From a virus: DNA of 64,000 nt. The position numbers and the translations under genes were made by a program. The DNA lies in the IMG/VR virus record IMGVR_UViG_3300010885_030180, positions 39,606-103,605 of that record; one strand, given 5' to 3'. The notes under the pieces are model-generated. The model made no database searches and was not told the origin of the DNA. It worked only from the letters and a program-made list of their open reading frames with translations. Of this stretch, positions 9,125-21,600 are shown piece after piece (the first letter of the stretch is position 1; the number at the start of each line of letters is the position of its first letter).

Positions 9125-12100
9125 ATGGCAATTCAAATCCAATTTAGAAGAGGAACCGCGGGAGAATGGACCGGAGTTAATCCTACTCTGGCTCTTGCAG
9201 AAATGGGTATTGAAACAGATACTAACTTGTTTAAAATTGGTAATGGTACATCTACATGGATTCAATTAGACTACGGCGGTATACAAGGTCCACAAGGGCC
9301 TGCGGGTAGTACAGGTACAGCAGGCGCAACAGTAGTAGATAATGTTTTATATGTTAGTGAAAGTGGTAATGACAGCAATGATGGCCGTTCTCTAACTTAC
9401 TCTAAACGCACAATTAAATCTGCGGTATCAGTTGCATCAACTGGTACTACTGTTTTTGTTAAGAGCGGAGATTATACTGAAAATACACCAATTACTGTTC
9501 CTGACTTTGTTTCTCTAGTAGGTGATAATCTTCGTACAGTAACCGTAAGACCTACAACTTCAACAAACAATATATTTTATGTAAACAACGGAACATACAT
9601 AAGTAACATGACATTTAAGGGTCATGAGTATCCTTCAGCTGCAATATCATTTAATCCAGATGGGTCTGCAGGTGTAATATCTACAAGTCCATACGTACAA
9701 AATTGTACAAGTATGACAACAGATGCTACTGGCATGCGTGTAGACGGAAATTTAGCACTTGGTACAAAAAGTATGGTCGTGGATGCATATACTCAATATA
9801 ACCAAGGTGGTATTGGTATCCACATGTTAAATGGCGGTTATACACAATTAGTTTCTGTGTTTACTATCTGTTGTGATAAAGGATTCTATGCTGAATCAGG
9901 TGGATTTTGCTCTATAACTAACAGTAATAGTAGTTTTGGTAACTATGCATTGTATGCCGATGGTGTTAGTTCTACATTATATACAGGTAAGGTAAATGGG
10001 GCCAAATCTGGTAAAGTATTTGTTATTGATAATTTAACCACTAAACCTAGTGTAGGAGATGCTATAAGTTTTGGTGATGGGAACTATTATACAATTAGTA
10101 CATCAAGTGCATTTAAAACAGGTAGTACTGATATTGTTTATCCCACACTTATTCAAGAAGATGCTGCATTAAGAAATGCTAGACAAAATATATTAGATGA
10201 CAAGGCTAAATTACAAACATTAGTAATTGATCATGTAAGGAATACATTCCCTTTATTTGATTTTAATCAATTTAAATGCAGCAGAGATGTTGGTAATATT
10301 ATTGATGGAATTTGCTATGACATGGTGTTACATACTAACTATCAAACTGTAAAAGCAGGTACAAGTTATTATAGAGCAGCAAGTTCTACAGTAGTAACTG
10401 AACAACTAGTAGAAACTGTTAATGCTGTTAATTTTTTAAAGATTAGAGTATTAGCATTACTAACACCTGCTACAACCGCATACACTAGAGTATCCGACTT
10501 GTTTGATATATTAATAAACATTATGCAAAATGGATTAGGTGCAGCACCTAGCTATACATATAATCCACCTACCGGTGCTAGCGCCAATACTGTTAATGCC
10601 GGTTTAATATTGCAGGCTAATAAATCATTCATTGCTGAAGAAACTGTTGCTTATGTTAGTGGATTTACTTATGATTCAGTAAAATGTCAAAGAGATGCTG
10701 GTCTTATTGTTGATGCAATAGCATTTGATTTGTTATATGATGGTACTAGCCAAAGTGTATTTGCAGGATTGCAATACTGGAACAAAACTGGATATGTCGG
10801 TGATGTTGCCAATGAAATAACTACTACTACTTCTGCAATTGCTCATGTAAGAGACTTAGCAATTAGCATTGCTAATGCAGCCGGAGGTAGTGTGCCAGCA
10901 GCAACTGTTTCTGATAATTTTAATTTAATTTTGTATGTTCTAAATACAGGTACTAACGGTATTACTGATTTAATTGTTTCTAATTTTCCAGCAAGTTCTA
11001 ATAGTGATACTGTTGCAGCATATAATGCTCTGTTAGCTAATAAATCAGTTATACAAGATAATACCATTGCGTGGATTAATAGTACATATCCTGGATATAG
11101 TTATGATCAAACTATCTGCCGTAGAGATATAGGCTATATGATTGACAGTGTGGCATTTGATCTGTTACATTTTGGTAATAAACAAAGCATAATGAGTGGA
11201 GTATACTATTATGGTTTTAGTAGTACCTCCACTTCAATTGCTACTGAAATTCCACAAACTACTGCTGCTTACGAATTTATTAAATCTATATCAGCAGACA
11301 TTGTAACAGGTAAATTAATCACAGGTACATATCAAACTTCAATAAGTCAAACCATAAGTGCTAGTACTGCAACCAGTGTAGAAATTGGATTGATTAACAG
11401 TAAGATATCTACAATAACTAATATTATTAATAATGGTCCAAGTGTAGCTCCTGCTCGTGTACCAATCGGGCTTGTAGCAAATACATCTACTACAATACTT
11501 AATGCGTTTAACTTATTAAGAGACAACAGAAATTTTATTACTGCTGAAACTGTGGCGTATATTAATACCAGTTATGTAGGAGTTGTATATAGTACCGCAA
11601 CCTGTAAACGAGATGTTGGCTATATTATAGATGCAGTTACTTACGATGTGTTGTACGGTGGCAATAGTCAAACTGCTTATGCTGCTAATGCATATTATGA
11701 TGGTGCTGTATATCAAATATCAAATACTGAAAAGTTAGCCACTATTGCTGCATATTCGTTTATTAAAACTATCATAGATGATTGTATAGTTGATAATCCT
11801 ATAACTCCATTACAAAGTGCAGTAGCACAAAATACAAGTATTACCGCGGCTTCTGCAACTGAATCTGCTACTGCACAAAGTTTAATGAATATAGTTGCTA
11901 ACATAGTAGAGAATGCATATTCAAGTACTGTTACATTAGAACAATCAATTACTTCAACTATTAATGATAATACTCCTGTAACTTTCCACAAATATAGTCA
12001 AATAACAAGTTCCGCACATTCATTTGAATGGATTGGTGCAGGCACTAATATCAATTCTGCATTGCCATATTTAGGTGGAGAGCCGATTAGTGCCAATCAA

Positions 12101-12274
12101 GCAGTGGCTGTTAATAACGGTAAAGTATACTTTACTGGAACAGACCAGAAAGGCGATTTCCGAATTGGTAATGACTTGGTAATAAATAACAGCGTAGGAA
12201 CAATTTCCGGAAGAACATTCAATCGTAGTTTGTTCGCAGTTATGACGCCATACATACTGGCAATAGGATCGTAA
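9125..12274 (+). CDS. pectate-lyase-fold virion protein with four C-x-R-D repeats
   Basis: The 1049-residue protein begins MAIQIQFRRGTAGEW and continues with ALAEMGIETDTNLFKIGNG. This is the N-terminal adaptor typical of phage tropism-determinant and hyaluronidase-like fibres. A short Gly-rich linker follows, then a beta-helix region (about residues 75-300: SGNDSNDGRS, AVSVASTGTTVFVKSGDY, then VPDFVSLVGDNL) typical of DUF1565/pectin-lyase-fold proteins. From about residue 340 a helical unit recurs four times, each with C-x-R-D-x-G-x-I-(I/V/M)-D followed by a (D/Y)-x-L-hydrophobic segment. It probably forms a long fibre or baseplate-proximal spike. Polysaccharide cleavage is possible, but I see no defined catalytic residues. 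A weak AAGG precedes the ATG. Confidence 0.7.
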   Translation: MAIQIQFRRGTAGEWTGVNPTLALAEMGIETDTNLFKIGNGTSTWIQLDYGGIQGPQGPAGSTGTAGATVVDNVLYVSESGNDSNDGRSLTYSKRTIKSAVSVASTGTTVFVKSGDYTENTPITVPDFVSLVGDNLRTVTVRPTTSTNNIFYVNNGTYISNMTFKGHEYPSAAISFNPDGSAGVISTSPYVQNCTSMTTDATGMRVDGNLALGTKSMVVDAYTQYNQGGIGIHMLNGGYTQLVSVFTICCDKGFYAESGGFCSITNSNSSFGNYALYADGVSSTLYTGKVNGAKSGKVFVIDNLTTKPSVGDAISFGDGNYYTISTSSAFKTGSTDIVYPTLIQEDAALRNARQNILDDKAKLQTLVIDHVRNTFPLFDFNQFKCSRDVGNIIDGICYDMVLHTNYQTVKAGTSYYRAASSTVVTEQLVETVNAVNFLKIRVLALLTPATTAYTRVSDLFDILINIMQNGLGAAPSYTYNPPTGASANTVNAGLILQANKSFIAEETVAYVSGFTYDSVKCQRDAGLIVDAIAFDLLYDGTSQSVFAGLQYWNKTGYVGDVANEITTTTSAIAHVRDLAISIANAAGGSVPAATVSDNFNLILYVLNTGTNGITDLIVSNFPASSNSDTVAAYNALLANKSVIQDNTIAWINSTYPGYSYDQTICRRDIGYMIDSVAFDLLHFGNKQSIMSGVYYYGFSSTSTSIATEIPQTTAAYEFIKSISADIVTGKLITGTYQTSISQTISASTATSVEIGLINSKISTITNIINNGPSVAPARVPIGLVANTSTTILNAFNLLRDNRNFITAETVAYINTSYVGVVYSTATCKRDVGYIIDAVTYDVLYGGNSQTAYAANAYYDGAVYQISNTEKLATIAAYSFIKTIIDDCIVDNPITPLQSAVAQNTSITAASATESATAQSLMNIVANIVENAYSSTVTLEQSITSTINDNTPVTFHKYSQITSSAHSFEWIGAGTNINSALPYLGGEPISANQAVAVNNGKVYFTGTDQKGDFRIGNDLVINNSVGTISGRTFNRSLFAVMTPYILAIGS

Positions 12275-12275
12275 A

Positions 12276-12614
12276 ATGGCATCAACATTACCCTTAAATT
12301 CGTTTAAAACCAAAGCATTTGAATTAACTACTGGTACACAGTTAATCTATCTCACCCCCGATGCTATAACAACTATTGTATTAGGTGCACAGGCCACTAA
12401 TATCAGTAACGCACCAGTTACTGTAAAATTCACATTGGTTAAAAACGATACAACTTTTGTTATGTTGAAAGATTTTGAGATTCCAGTTAATGATGCTTGC
12501 GAAGTTACTACCGGTAAATTAGTAATTGAAGCAGGTGCCTCTGTTACTGCAAGTGCTGGCGCAAATAACAGTGTTAACCTAGTGTTAAGTATATTGGAAA
12601 CCAGCAATGAGTAA
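12276..12614 (+). CDS. small beta-rich structural protein, likely fibre-associated
   Basis: This 112-residue protein has alternating hydrophobic strands (TGTQLIYLTPDAITTIVLGA, then ITNIS-like and VNLVLSILE segments) and no signal peptide or membrane segment. From memory, similar proteins of this size sit beside fibre genes in marine T4-like phages, but I know no assigned function. It starts 1 base after the previous stop. Its last 8 bases overlap the start of the 3193-residue fibre gene, which suggests translational coupling and a shared virion structure. Confidence 0.65.
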   Translation: MASTLPLNSFKTKAFELTTGTQLIYLTPDAITTIVLGAQATNISNAPVTVKFTLVKNDTTFVMLKDFEIPVNDACEVTTGKLVIEAGASVTASAGANNSVNLVLSILETSNE

Positions 12615-15600
12615 GAGTAGACTGTTTAGTGGCAAGATAAAGAAAAAAACTGGCACAGCCCTTGACGGGTCACGCTATGAATATCTTGATGTAAGCCAAG
12701 CAGAACCAGACCTTGGTATACCGTTATCAAACAATGCGGTATTAATAGCTAACACCAGCGGCCAACGATTTTGGTCAAACACATTAACTGATATTACTTT
12801 AGCTGGTACTGTTATTAGCAGTGGAACAGTTACTGGTGATTTGTTACCAAGTATTACTAATACATTTAATTTAGGCCGTGCTGATCTAAGATTTAAAACT
12901 CTATTTGTTAGTAGTGCTACATTGGATATCGGTGGTGTTACTATTTCTAGTACTGGTGCTGATTCCTTAAACATATCAAAATTAATAGTGTCTACTTCAA
13001 CTAACAGTACAAGTACTGTAAGTGGTGCATTACAAGTTGTTGGTGGTGTTGGCATTGGATTAGATTTAGTTGTTGGCGGCTCAATTACTTCCAACTCATT
13101 AACTATTGGAACAGTTTCAAATAATCAGGGTACTTTAAACATTCAAAGTACTGTTGATTCAACATCCACTAATTCAGGTGCGTTACAAGTTGTTGGTGGT
13201 GTTGGCATTGGTGGTAATTTGTATGTTGGTGGCGATATCGTTGCTCAGAAATTAACTATACAACTTACCACAGTAACGACTACATTTATTGTTACAGATG
13301 ATGTAATTAGTACCTATAATACGACTCAATCTACTAGCACTGACTCTGGTGCATTAATTATTGCCGGTGGCGCAGGGTTTGGTAGAGATGTATATGTAGG
13401 CGGATTAATTTATAGTTCAGGTAGTCAAGTATTAACCTATAATAGTACACAGACACTATTAGTAGCAAGTGCTCTTTATGCAACCACAAGTGGATATGCA
13501 TTGGCATTTGATACTGGTACAGTTGTAACTACTGCAATTAATGCAATTAATGCAACTACTGCATCATTTGCAACCACAAGTGGATATGCATTGGCATTTG
13601 ATACTGGTACAGTTGTAACTACTGCAATTAATGCAACTACTGCATCATTTGCAACCACAAGTGGATATGCATTGGCATTTGATACTGGTACAGTTGTAAC
13701 TACTGCGGTTAATGCAACCACTGCTACTAGTTTGGGTCCTGATATTATTAGAATTTCTAATACTACAAATTCTACCTCAACTGATAGTGGCGCATTACAA
13801 ATTGAAGGTGGTGTCGGTATTGGTAAGAATTTAAATGTCGGTAACTTATTGACATTTAATCCAGTAATTTGGAATTATGTAGCAACTACGTTTACATCTA
13901 TTCCTGTAACCTATGGACAAACAAGTTTAACATTTACTGTACAACCGGATAATACCATTACCAATATGAGTGTGGCCGCAGGTGCCGGTGGATATGGTCC
14001 AACTAGTGTTAATTTGACTATTCCTGGAACAACTTTCCCCGGTGGAACAAGTCCTGCTAATGACATTGTTTTTAATGTAGAAACGTTTGTATCTGCAGGC
14101 CCAGTGTACTCAACAGCAGTAAATAGTGCTGTAAGTTATGTAAGCGGAACCCTGCCTCAACGATATGATAATATTTATAGTACAGGTAACGTGGGTATTG
14201 GGGCTGGAACCCAGCATTGGGTATTTGGCACAGATGGTAAATTAACTGCGCCTGGTAAGATAGAAGTTCAATCAAATGTAAATTCAAATTCAATAGCTAC
14301 CGGTGCGTTTACAGTTGTTGGCGGCGCCGGCATTGGATTAGATTTATATGTTGGTAATAATTTATATGTAGCAAATACTGCGTATCTTAATAATGCAGAA
14401 ATATTAACTACATCAAGTGGTTTTTCTAGTGAATCTGGTATTTCTATTATTAACCAACGACTAGTTGTTAATACAAGTACAAACTCCACATCAACTACTA
14501 CTGGTGCAATTGTTACGCCAGGCGGTGTTGGTATTGGTCAGGATATGTGGGTTGGTGGAAAAATTTATGCCGGCGATTTCATCTACAGTAATGGCCAACA
14601 AGTTATTACTACTTCAACTATTAATACATTTGCCAATCAAACTGTAATCACAGCTGGTACTGATACTGCAATTAGTACAAGTACTGGCAATGTAACAATT
14701 TGGAATACTAGTACATTTCAAACTGTAACCGATCGTGGTCATACTACTACTAATGCTATATCAATTACTAGTACAGCTTCTAGTACCTCATCAACTACCG
14801 GTGCATTAACTATTACCGGTGGTGTTGGGGTTGGTGAAAATTTGTATGTTAATGGGTTAATTTATAGTTCAAGTAGTCAGGTATTAACTTATAATAGTAC
14901 ACAGACATTATTAGTAGCAAGTGCGCTTTATGCAACTACAAGTGGATATGCATTAGCATTCAATACCAATACTGTTGTAACCACAGCAGTTAACGCTACT
15001 ACAGCATCATATGCATTAGCATTTGATACTGGTACAGTTGTAACTACAGCAGTTAATGCTACTACAGCATCTAGTTTAGGCACCGGTGTAATTTATATTG
15101 TTAATAGTAGTACTTCTACATCAACTAATACTGGTGCATTAGTTGTTACTGGAGGGGCTGGTGTAGGCGGAGATTTATGGGCAGGCGGAAGTATCTATGC
15201 TGCTGCATTTCTTTATAGTAATGGTCAGCAAGTTATTACTACTTCAACTATTAATACATTTGCCAATCAAACTGTAATCACAGCTGGTACTGATACTGCA
15301 ATTAGTACAAGTACCGGTAATATTACTATTTGGAATACTAGTACATTACAAACTGTTACTGATAGAGGTGCTACAACTACCAATGCTATATCAATTACTA
15401 ATGCAACCGCCAGTGACTCAACTATTACTGGAGCATTAATAGTTGCAGGTGGTGTTGGTATTGGTGGAGATATATATGTTGGCGGTGCATTATATCAAAA
15501 TGGCCAACAAGTTATTACAACTTCTACTATTAATGATTATGCAAACCAAACAGTTATAACTGCTGGTACTGATACTGCAATTAGTACAAGTACTGGCAAT

Positions 15601-18600
15601 ATTACTATTTGGAATACTAGTACGTTACAAACGGTTACTGGTAGAGGTCATACTACTACTAATCAAATTAGAATTGATAATACTCTCACTAGCACAAGTT
15701 CATTTGCATCTAATGCATTATATGTGGCAGGCGGAATTGGCGGTAACAGTGGATTTAATATCAATGGTGATGGATACTTGCACGGTGATTTAATTGTTTT
15801 TGGTACTATCACCGGAACCAACGTAACATTAACAACCTTAGTAGCTAACAGTGGCACCTTCTATGGTGATACTTCGGGATCAGGCGCATTATATGCTGGT
15901 ATTATAGGAGCAACGCCATTTTCACAGACCATGGCACAATTTACCGGTGATCTTAATGATTACATGGAAATTAATGTACAAAATATTAATGCAGGCGCCA
16001 TTGCTAGTACCGATATTGTTGCAAGCGCAGACAATGTCACTGAAACGGGCGCATTCATTGATATGGGTATTACCAGCAGCGGATGGGACGGATCTGCTAC
16101 ATTAAGTTTTGGTAATGCACTTGGTCCTAATGATGGCTATTTGTTAGTAGGAAATAGTAATCTTCCTACATCGGGTCACTTGGTAATAGGTACTATGGCT
16201 CTGGATACTAGTGTTAAGATCATAGTAGCAGGTACAAATTCAAATTATATCACTGCTATCTTTAATACTGCAACCACTGAATCAATCTCAACTACTACAG
16301 GTGCATTAGTAGTACGTGGTGGATTGGGCGTTGGTGGCTCTATATATGCAGCATCTACCAGTTACATAAACAACTCTAAGATCCTTGTTGCTGGCGATTT
16401 AGAAACAGTAACGCACACTGCTACTTACATTACTAACAATCCCGGATCTGTAGCAGTTGCTGGAACTAGCACCATCTACGGTACTTACGACTTTGGCGCA
16501 GTAAGTGATGTTTGGACTTTTAACGATTACAACACTGGTACTAATTTTGGATACTACAGTATTCACGATGCAGCAACACAACCTGCGTTTATTGTCTACA
16601 TTGGATTTAGTGGTATCACTGATTTCAATCGTATTGTATTAAACATTAATTACACACAAAATTCAGGCCATACACAAGAGATTGATTTATACAACTATGT
16701 ACAGAACCAGTGGGATACGTTTACTACCTATTCTGGGTCAACTGGTTGGTTTGAATTCATTCTTGGTACTGTCGATCCTGCACCTTATATTTCCAGCGGT
16801 ACTGTTACTGCTCGTATATATCATGTGTCATTCGGTAATACAGCACATAGAACATGGATTGATTATGTTGCCCTTGAAAAATCTATACAAGGCGGTCAAG
16901 GTCCACGCGGTGCCACCGGCGCTACTGGAGCAACTGGTGCTCAAGGATTAACTACAAGTACAACAAGTACATTTATATTTTCTAATACATTAGCTAGTAC
17001 ATCAACTGTGGCAAGCAATGCTGTTTATATAGAAGGTGGATTGGGTATTGGTAAATCTTTATTAGTAACTGGAGAAGCAATATTTCAAAATAATGTAACA
17101 TTTGCTGGTACTACTACTTTTGTATTATCTACTAACACAGTTTATACAGATAACATTATTGAATTGCATTATCCAAATACTCCCGGAAATGTATGGGCTG
17201 TAAATGACGGTAAGGATATCGGATTAAGATTCCACTATTACGATGGTGCAGACAAAAATGCCGGATTAGTATTAGCCAATGATACCAAATATTTAGAATG
17301 GTATTCTAGCGGAACAGAAGATGGCACAAGTACATTTGCAGGCAGTGCGTATGGTACCTTTAAAACTGGCAGTATTGTATTAACTAATACTACAGTTTCT
17401 ATTAGTACCTCAACCGGTGCATTACAAGTCGCAGGTGGTGTTGGTATTGGTGGTAGTTTATACATTGGTGGTGCATTATATCAAAATGGTCAGCAAGTTA
17501 TTACAACTGCTACAATTAACAACTTTGCAAATCAAACAACAATAACTGCCGGTACTGATACTGCAATTAGTACCAGTACTGGCAACATTACTATTTGGAA
17601 TACCAGTACATTACAAACCGTCACTGATAGAGGTAATACTACTACTAATGCAATTAGTATTACTAATGCAACTGCAAGTGGCTCAACTATTACCGGCGCA
17701 TTAACAGTTGCAGGTGGTATTGGTGTAGGTGGCGATTTATACATTGGTGGTGCATTATATCAAAGCGGTCAGCAAGTTATTACAACTGCTACCATTAATC
17801 AATATGCAAATCAAACAAGTATTATTGCTGGTACAGACACAGCAGTAAGTACCAGCACTGGTAATATTATAATTTGGAATACTAGCACTTTACAAACAGT
17901 TACTAGTAGAGGCGCTACAACTACCAATGCAATATCAATCACTAATGCAACTGCAAGTGGTTCAACTATTACCGGAGCATTAACTGTTACTGGCGGTGTT
18001 GGGATTGGTGGCAATTTATATGTTGGTGGTGCATTATATCAAAGCGGGCAAGCAATATTATCCACTGCTACCATTAATCAATTTGCTAATCAAACCAGTA
18101 TTATTGCTGGTACTGATACAGCAGTAAGTACCAGTACTGGTGCTATTACAATTTGGAATACCAGTACATTACAAACGGTTACTGGTAGAGGTGCTACAAC
18201 CAATAATGCAATTAGTATTACTAATACCACAAGTTCTATTAGTACCACAACTGGTGCATTAATTGTAACTGGCGGGGTTGGTATTGGCGGTAGTTTAAAT
18301 GTTGGAGATGCCAGTGTTGTTAACGTAAACAGCACCAGCACAGCCTTACGTATCACCCAGCTTGGCGCAGGTAATGCGCTGGTAGTTGAGGATGAGGCTA
18401 ATCCTGATGCATCACCATTTGTAATTGCTAGTAATGGTACCGTGATTATTGGTCACACTGCACGGGTCACACAAGTTAATGTCCTCGAAGTACATAGCAG
18501 CGCCGCCATTAACAGTTCACCTGCTATGGGGGTTTACAGTTGGGGAACACTTGCCACTGGCGGTGGTCTGAATTTGTACAAATCTCGCTCAGGTACTGTA

Positions 18601-21600
18601 GGAACGTACTCGACTGCAACAAATGGATCCCAATCCAGTATTCGTTTCCAATTTGATGACGGTGCAGCTTTTCAACAAGCTGCTTCGATCATTGGCTCAG
18701 TAGAAGGAACGCCTGCACTTAACAGTACGCCTGGTCGCTTAACCTTTGGTACCACACCGGATGCTTCTACCACGCCAGTTGAGCGTATGCGTATTGACAG
18801 CGTAGGTCAGACTAAATTTAGCACTGTCATTACTGCAACCTCAACAACTACTGGCGCATTGGTAGTAACAGGTGGCGTTGGGATTGGTGGCAATTTATAT
18901 GTTGGCGGAGCATTTACTGCAACATCAATTAGCATTGGTGGTATCAATGTGGGGTATGGATATACTGGTAGTTTAGGTTATACTGGATCAATAGGTTATA
19001 CTGGCTCAATAGGCTACACTGGTTCAGCAAGTACCGCTACTGGTTATACTGGTAGTATTGGTTATACTGGCTCAATAGGATATACTGGTTCGGCAAGCAC
19101 AGTCTCTGGGTATACTGGTAGTATTGGTATAGGTTATACTGGATCAGCAAGTACTGCAACTGGTTATACTGGTAGTATTGGCTATACTGGAAGTAAAGGT
19201 ACTGACGGAACCAGTGTTACTATTAAAGGGTCGACTTCAACTTCAGCAGCGTTACCAGGATATCCAACTTCGTATATTGGTACAGCAGGTGATGGATATA
19301 TAACAACAGATACTGGGCACTTATGGGTATGGAGTGGTAGTGCATGGAATGATGTTGGCAATATTACAGGTCCATCTGGTGGACTTGGTTATACTGGGTC
19401 AAGAGGATATACTGGTTCGGCAAGTACTGCAAGTGGATATACTGGTAGTATTGGTGTAGGATACACTGGCTCTGCAAGTACCGTAACAGGCTATACCGGC
19501 AGTATTGGTTATACTGGTAGTATTGGTTATACTGGATCAGCAAGTACTGCAAGTGGATATACTGGAAGCCAAGGAACAGGTGGTGGGGCAGGATATACCG
19601 GATCAGCAAGTACCGTAACAGGATATACTGGATCAGTGGGGTATACTGGTAGCATTGGTAGTACCGGAACAACTGGATATACTGGTAGTATAGGCAATAC
19701 TGGTACTATAGGATATACTGGCAGCATTGGTACTATTGGATATACTGGTAGTATAGGCAATACTGGTACCATTGGATATACTGGCAGTATAGGTTATACT
19801 GGTAGTTTGGGTTATACTGGTTCAGCAAGTACTGCTTCTGGGTATACTGGTAGCACTGGTACTATAGGATATACTGGTAGTTTAGGATATACTGGTAGTG
19901 CAGGTGTGTCTGGTACCTTTAGCGCCGTTCAGGTATTTAATACACAAAGTGGTACAACTTATACATTGGTATTGGCAGACGCAGGTGATTTGGTTAAATT
20001 AACTAATGTTTCAGGCGTTACAGTTACTATTCCATTAGAAAGTTCTGTTAACTTTGCCATTGGGCAGCGTGTAGATATAGAACAAGCAAGTGCAGGCAAT
20101 GTCGCAATAGTAGGGGCAAGTGGAGTTACATTAAACTCAACTGATTATCCGGTACTAAGTACACAATATAGTGTGGGTACATTGATCAAAACTGGATCAA
20201 ATGAATGGCTGTTTGTTACACCACAGGGCGGATTAGGTTACACAGGAAGTACAGGCGTTGGCTATACGGGCAGTTTAGGTTACACTGGATCAGCAAGTAC
20301 CGCTAGTGGCTACACTGGATCAGCAAGTACTGCAAGCGGCTATACCGGTAGTTTAGGATATGTTGGAAGTGTTGGTAACTTTAGTTCTGTACAAACATCT
20401 AACACACAAACTGGTACCACTTATACATTGGCATTAACTGATGCTGGGCAGTTGATAAAATTAACTAATGCTTCAAATGTTACAGTTACTATTCCATTAG
20501 AAAGTTCAGTTAATTTTGCTATAGGACATAGATTAGATATAGAACAGGCTAGTACAGGTATTGTTGCAGTAGTAGGGGCAAGTGGAGTTACATTAAACTC
20601 AACTGATTATCCAGTACTAAGTACACAATATAGTGTGGGTACATTGATCAAAACTGGATCAAATGAATGGCTGTTTGTTACACCACAGGGTGGCACAGGA
20701 TATACTGGTAGTACGGGCGCCGGTTATACTGGATCTGCATCAACAGGATCATCATTTACAGGTGGAGTGATTACAGGTATTACTACTGTTACAAACACAA
20801 CAAATGCAAGTTCAACTAATTCAGGTGCATTACAAGTTGTCGGTGGTGTTGGCATTGGTGGCAGTTTGTTTGTTGGTGGTGTTATAACTGCAACTAACTT
20901 CTTTGCAGGTACATTAAGAATTGATGCTGGTAGCACAATGACTAATTTAGTTGTTACTGGTACTGCTACATCAACTAGTACTACGACCGGCGCTGTTATT
21001 ATATCTGGTGGATTAGGAGTTGGACTTGGTATAGTTGCCGGCGGAACTGTTACTGCCACAAACTTTATATTAAACGGATATCAAGTTAGTACTGCTACAG
21101 GTAGCGCAACTTTTACCGGTGGATCTGTAGCAAATACTACTACATTTGTAAGTACAGTCACTATTACTTCAACTGCAATTTCAACATCAACTACAACTGG
21201 CGCTTTACAAGTTGTAGGTGGCGTTGGTATTGGTGGTAACATTAACTTTGGCGGTAGTTTATATCAAAATGGTGTATTGTTTACCGGAGGTGGCGGAGTC
21301 GGCAGCTTTAATTCAGTACAAACTTTTAACACACAAACTGGTACTAGCTATACATTGGTATTAACTGATGCTGGTACTTTAGTTAATATGAATAATGCTG
21401 TTGGTGCTACTGTTACAGTACCGCCAGAAAGCTCAGTTAACTTCAGTATTGGACAGCGTGTTGATATAGCACAAAATGGTGCTGGACCAGTGGTAATATC
21501 AGCAGGTGTGGGTGTTACATTACATACCACTGATCTTCCATTATTGAATAATCAATACAGTATTGGTACATTGATCAAAGTAGGTTCCAATGAATGGACA

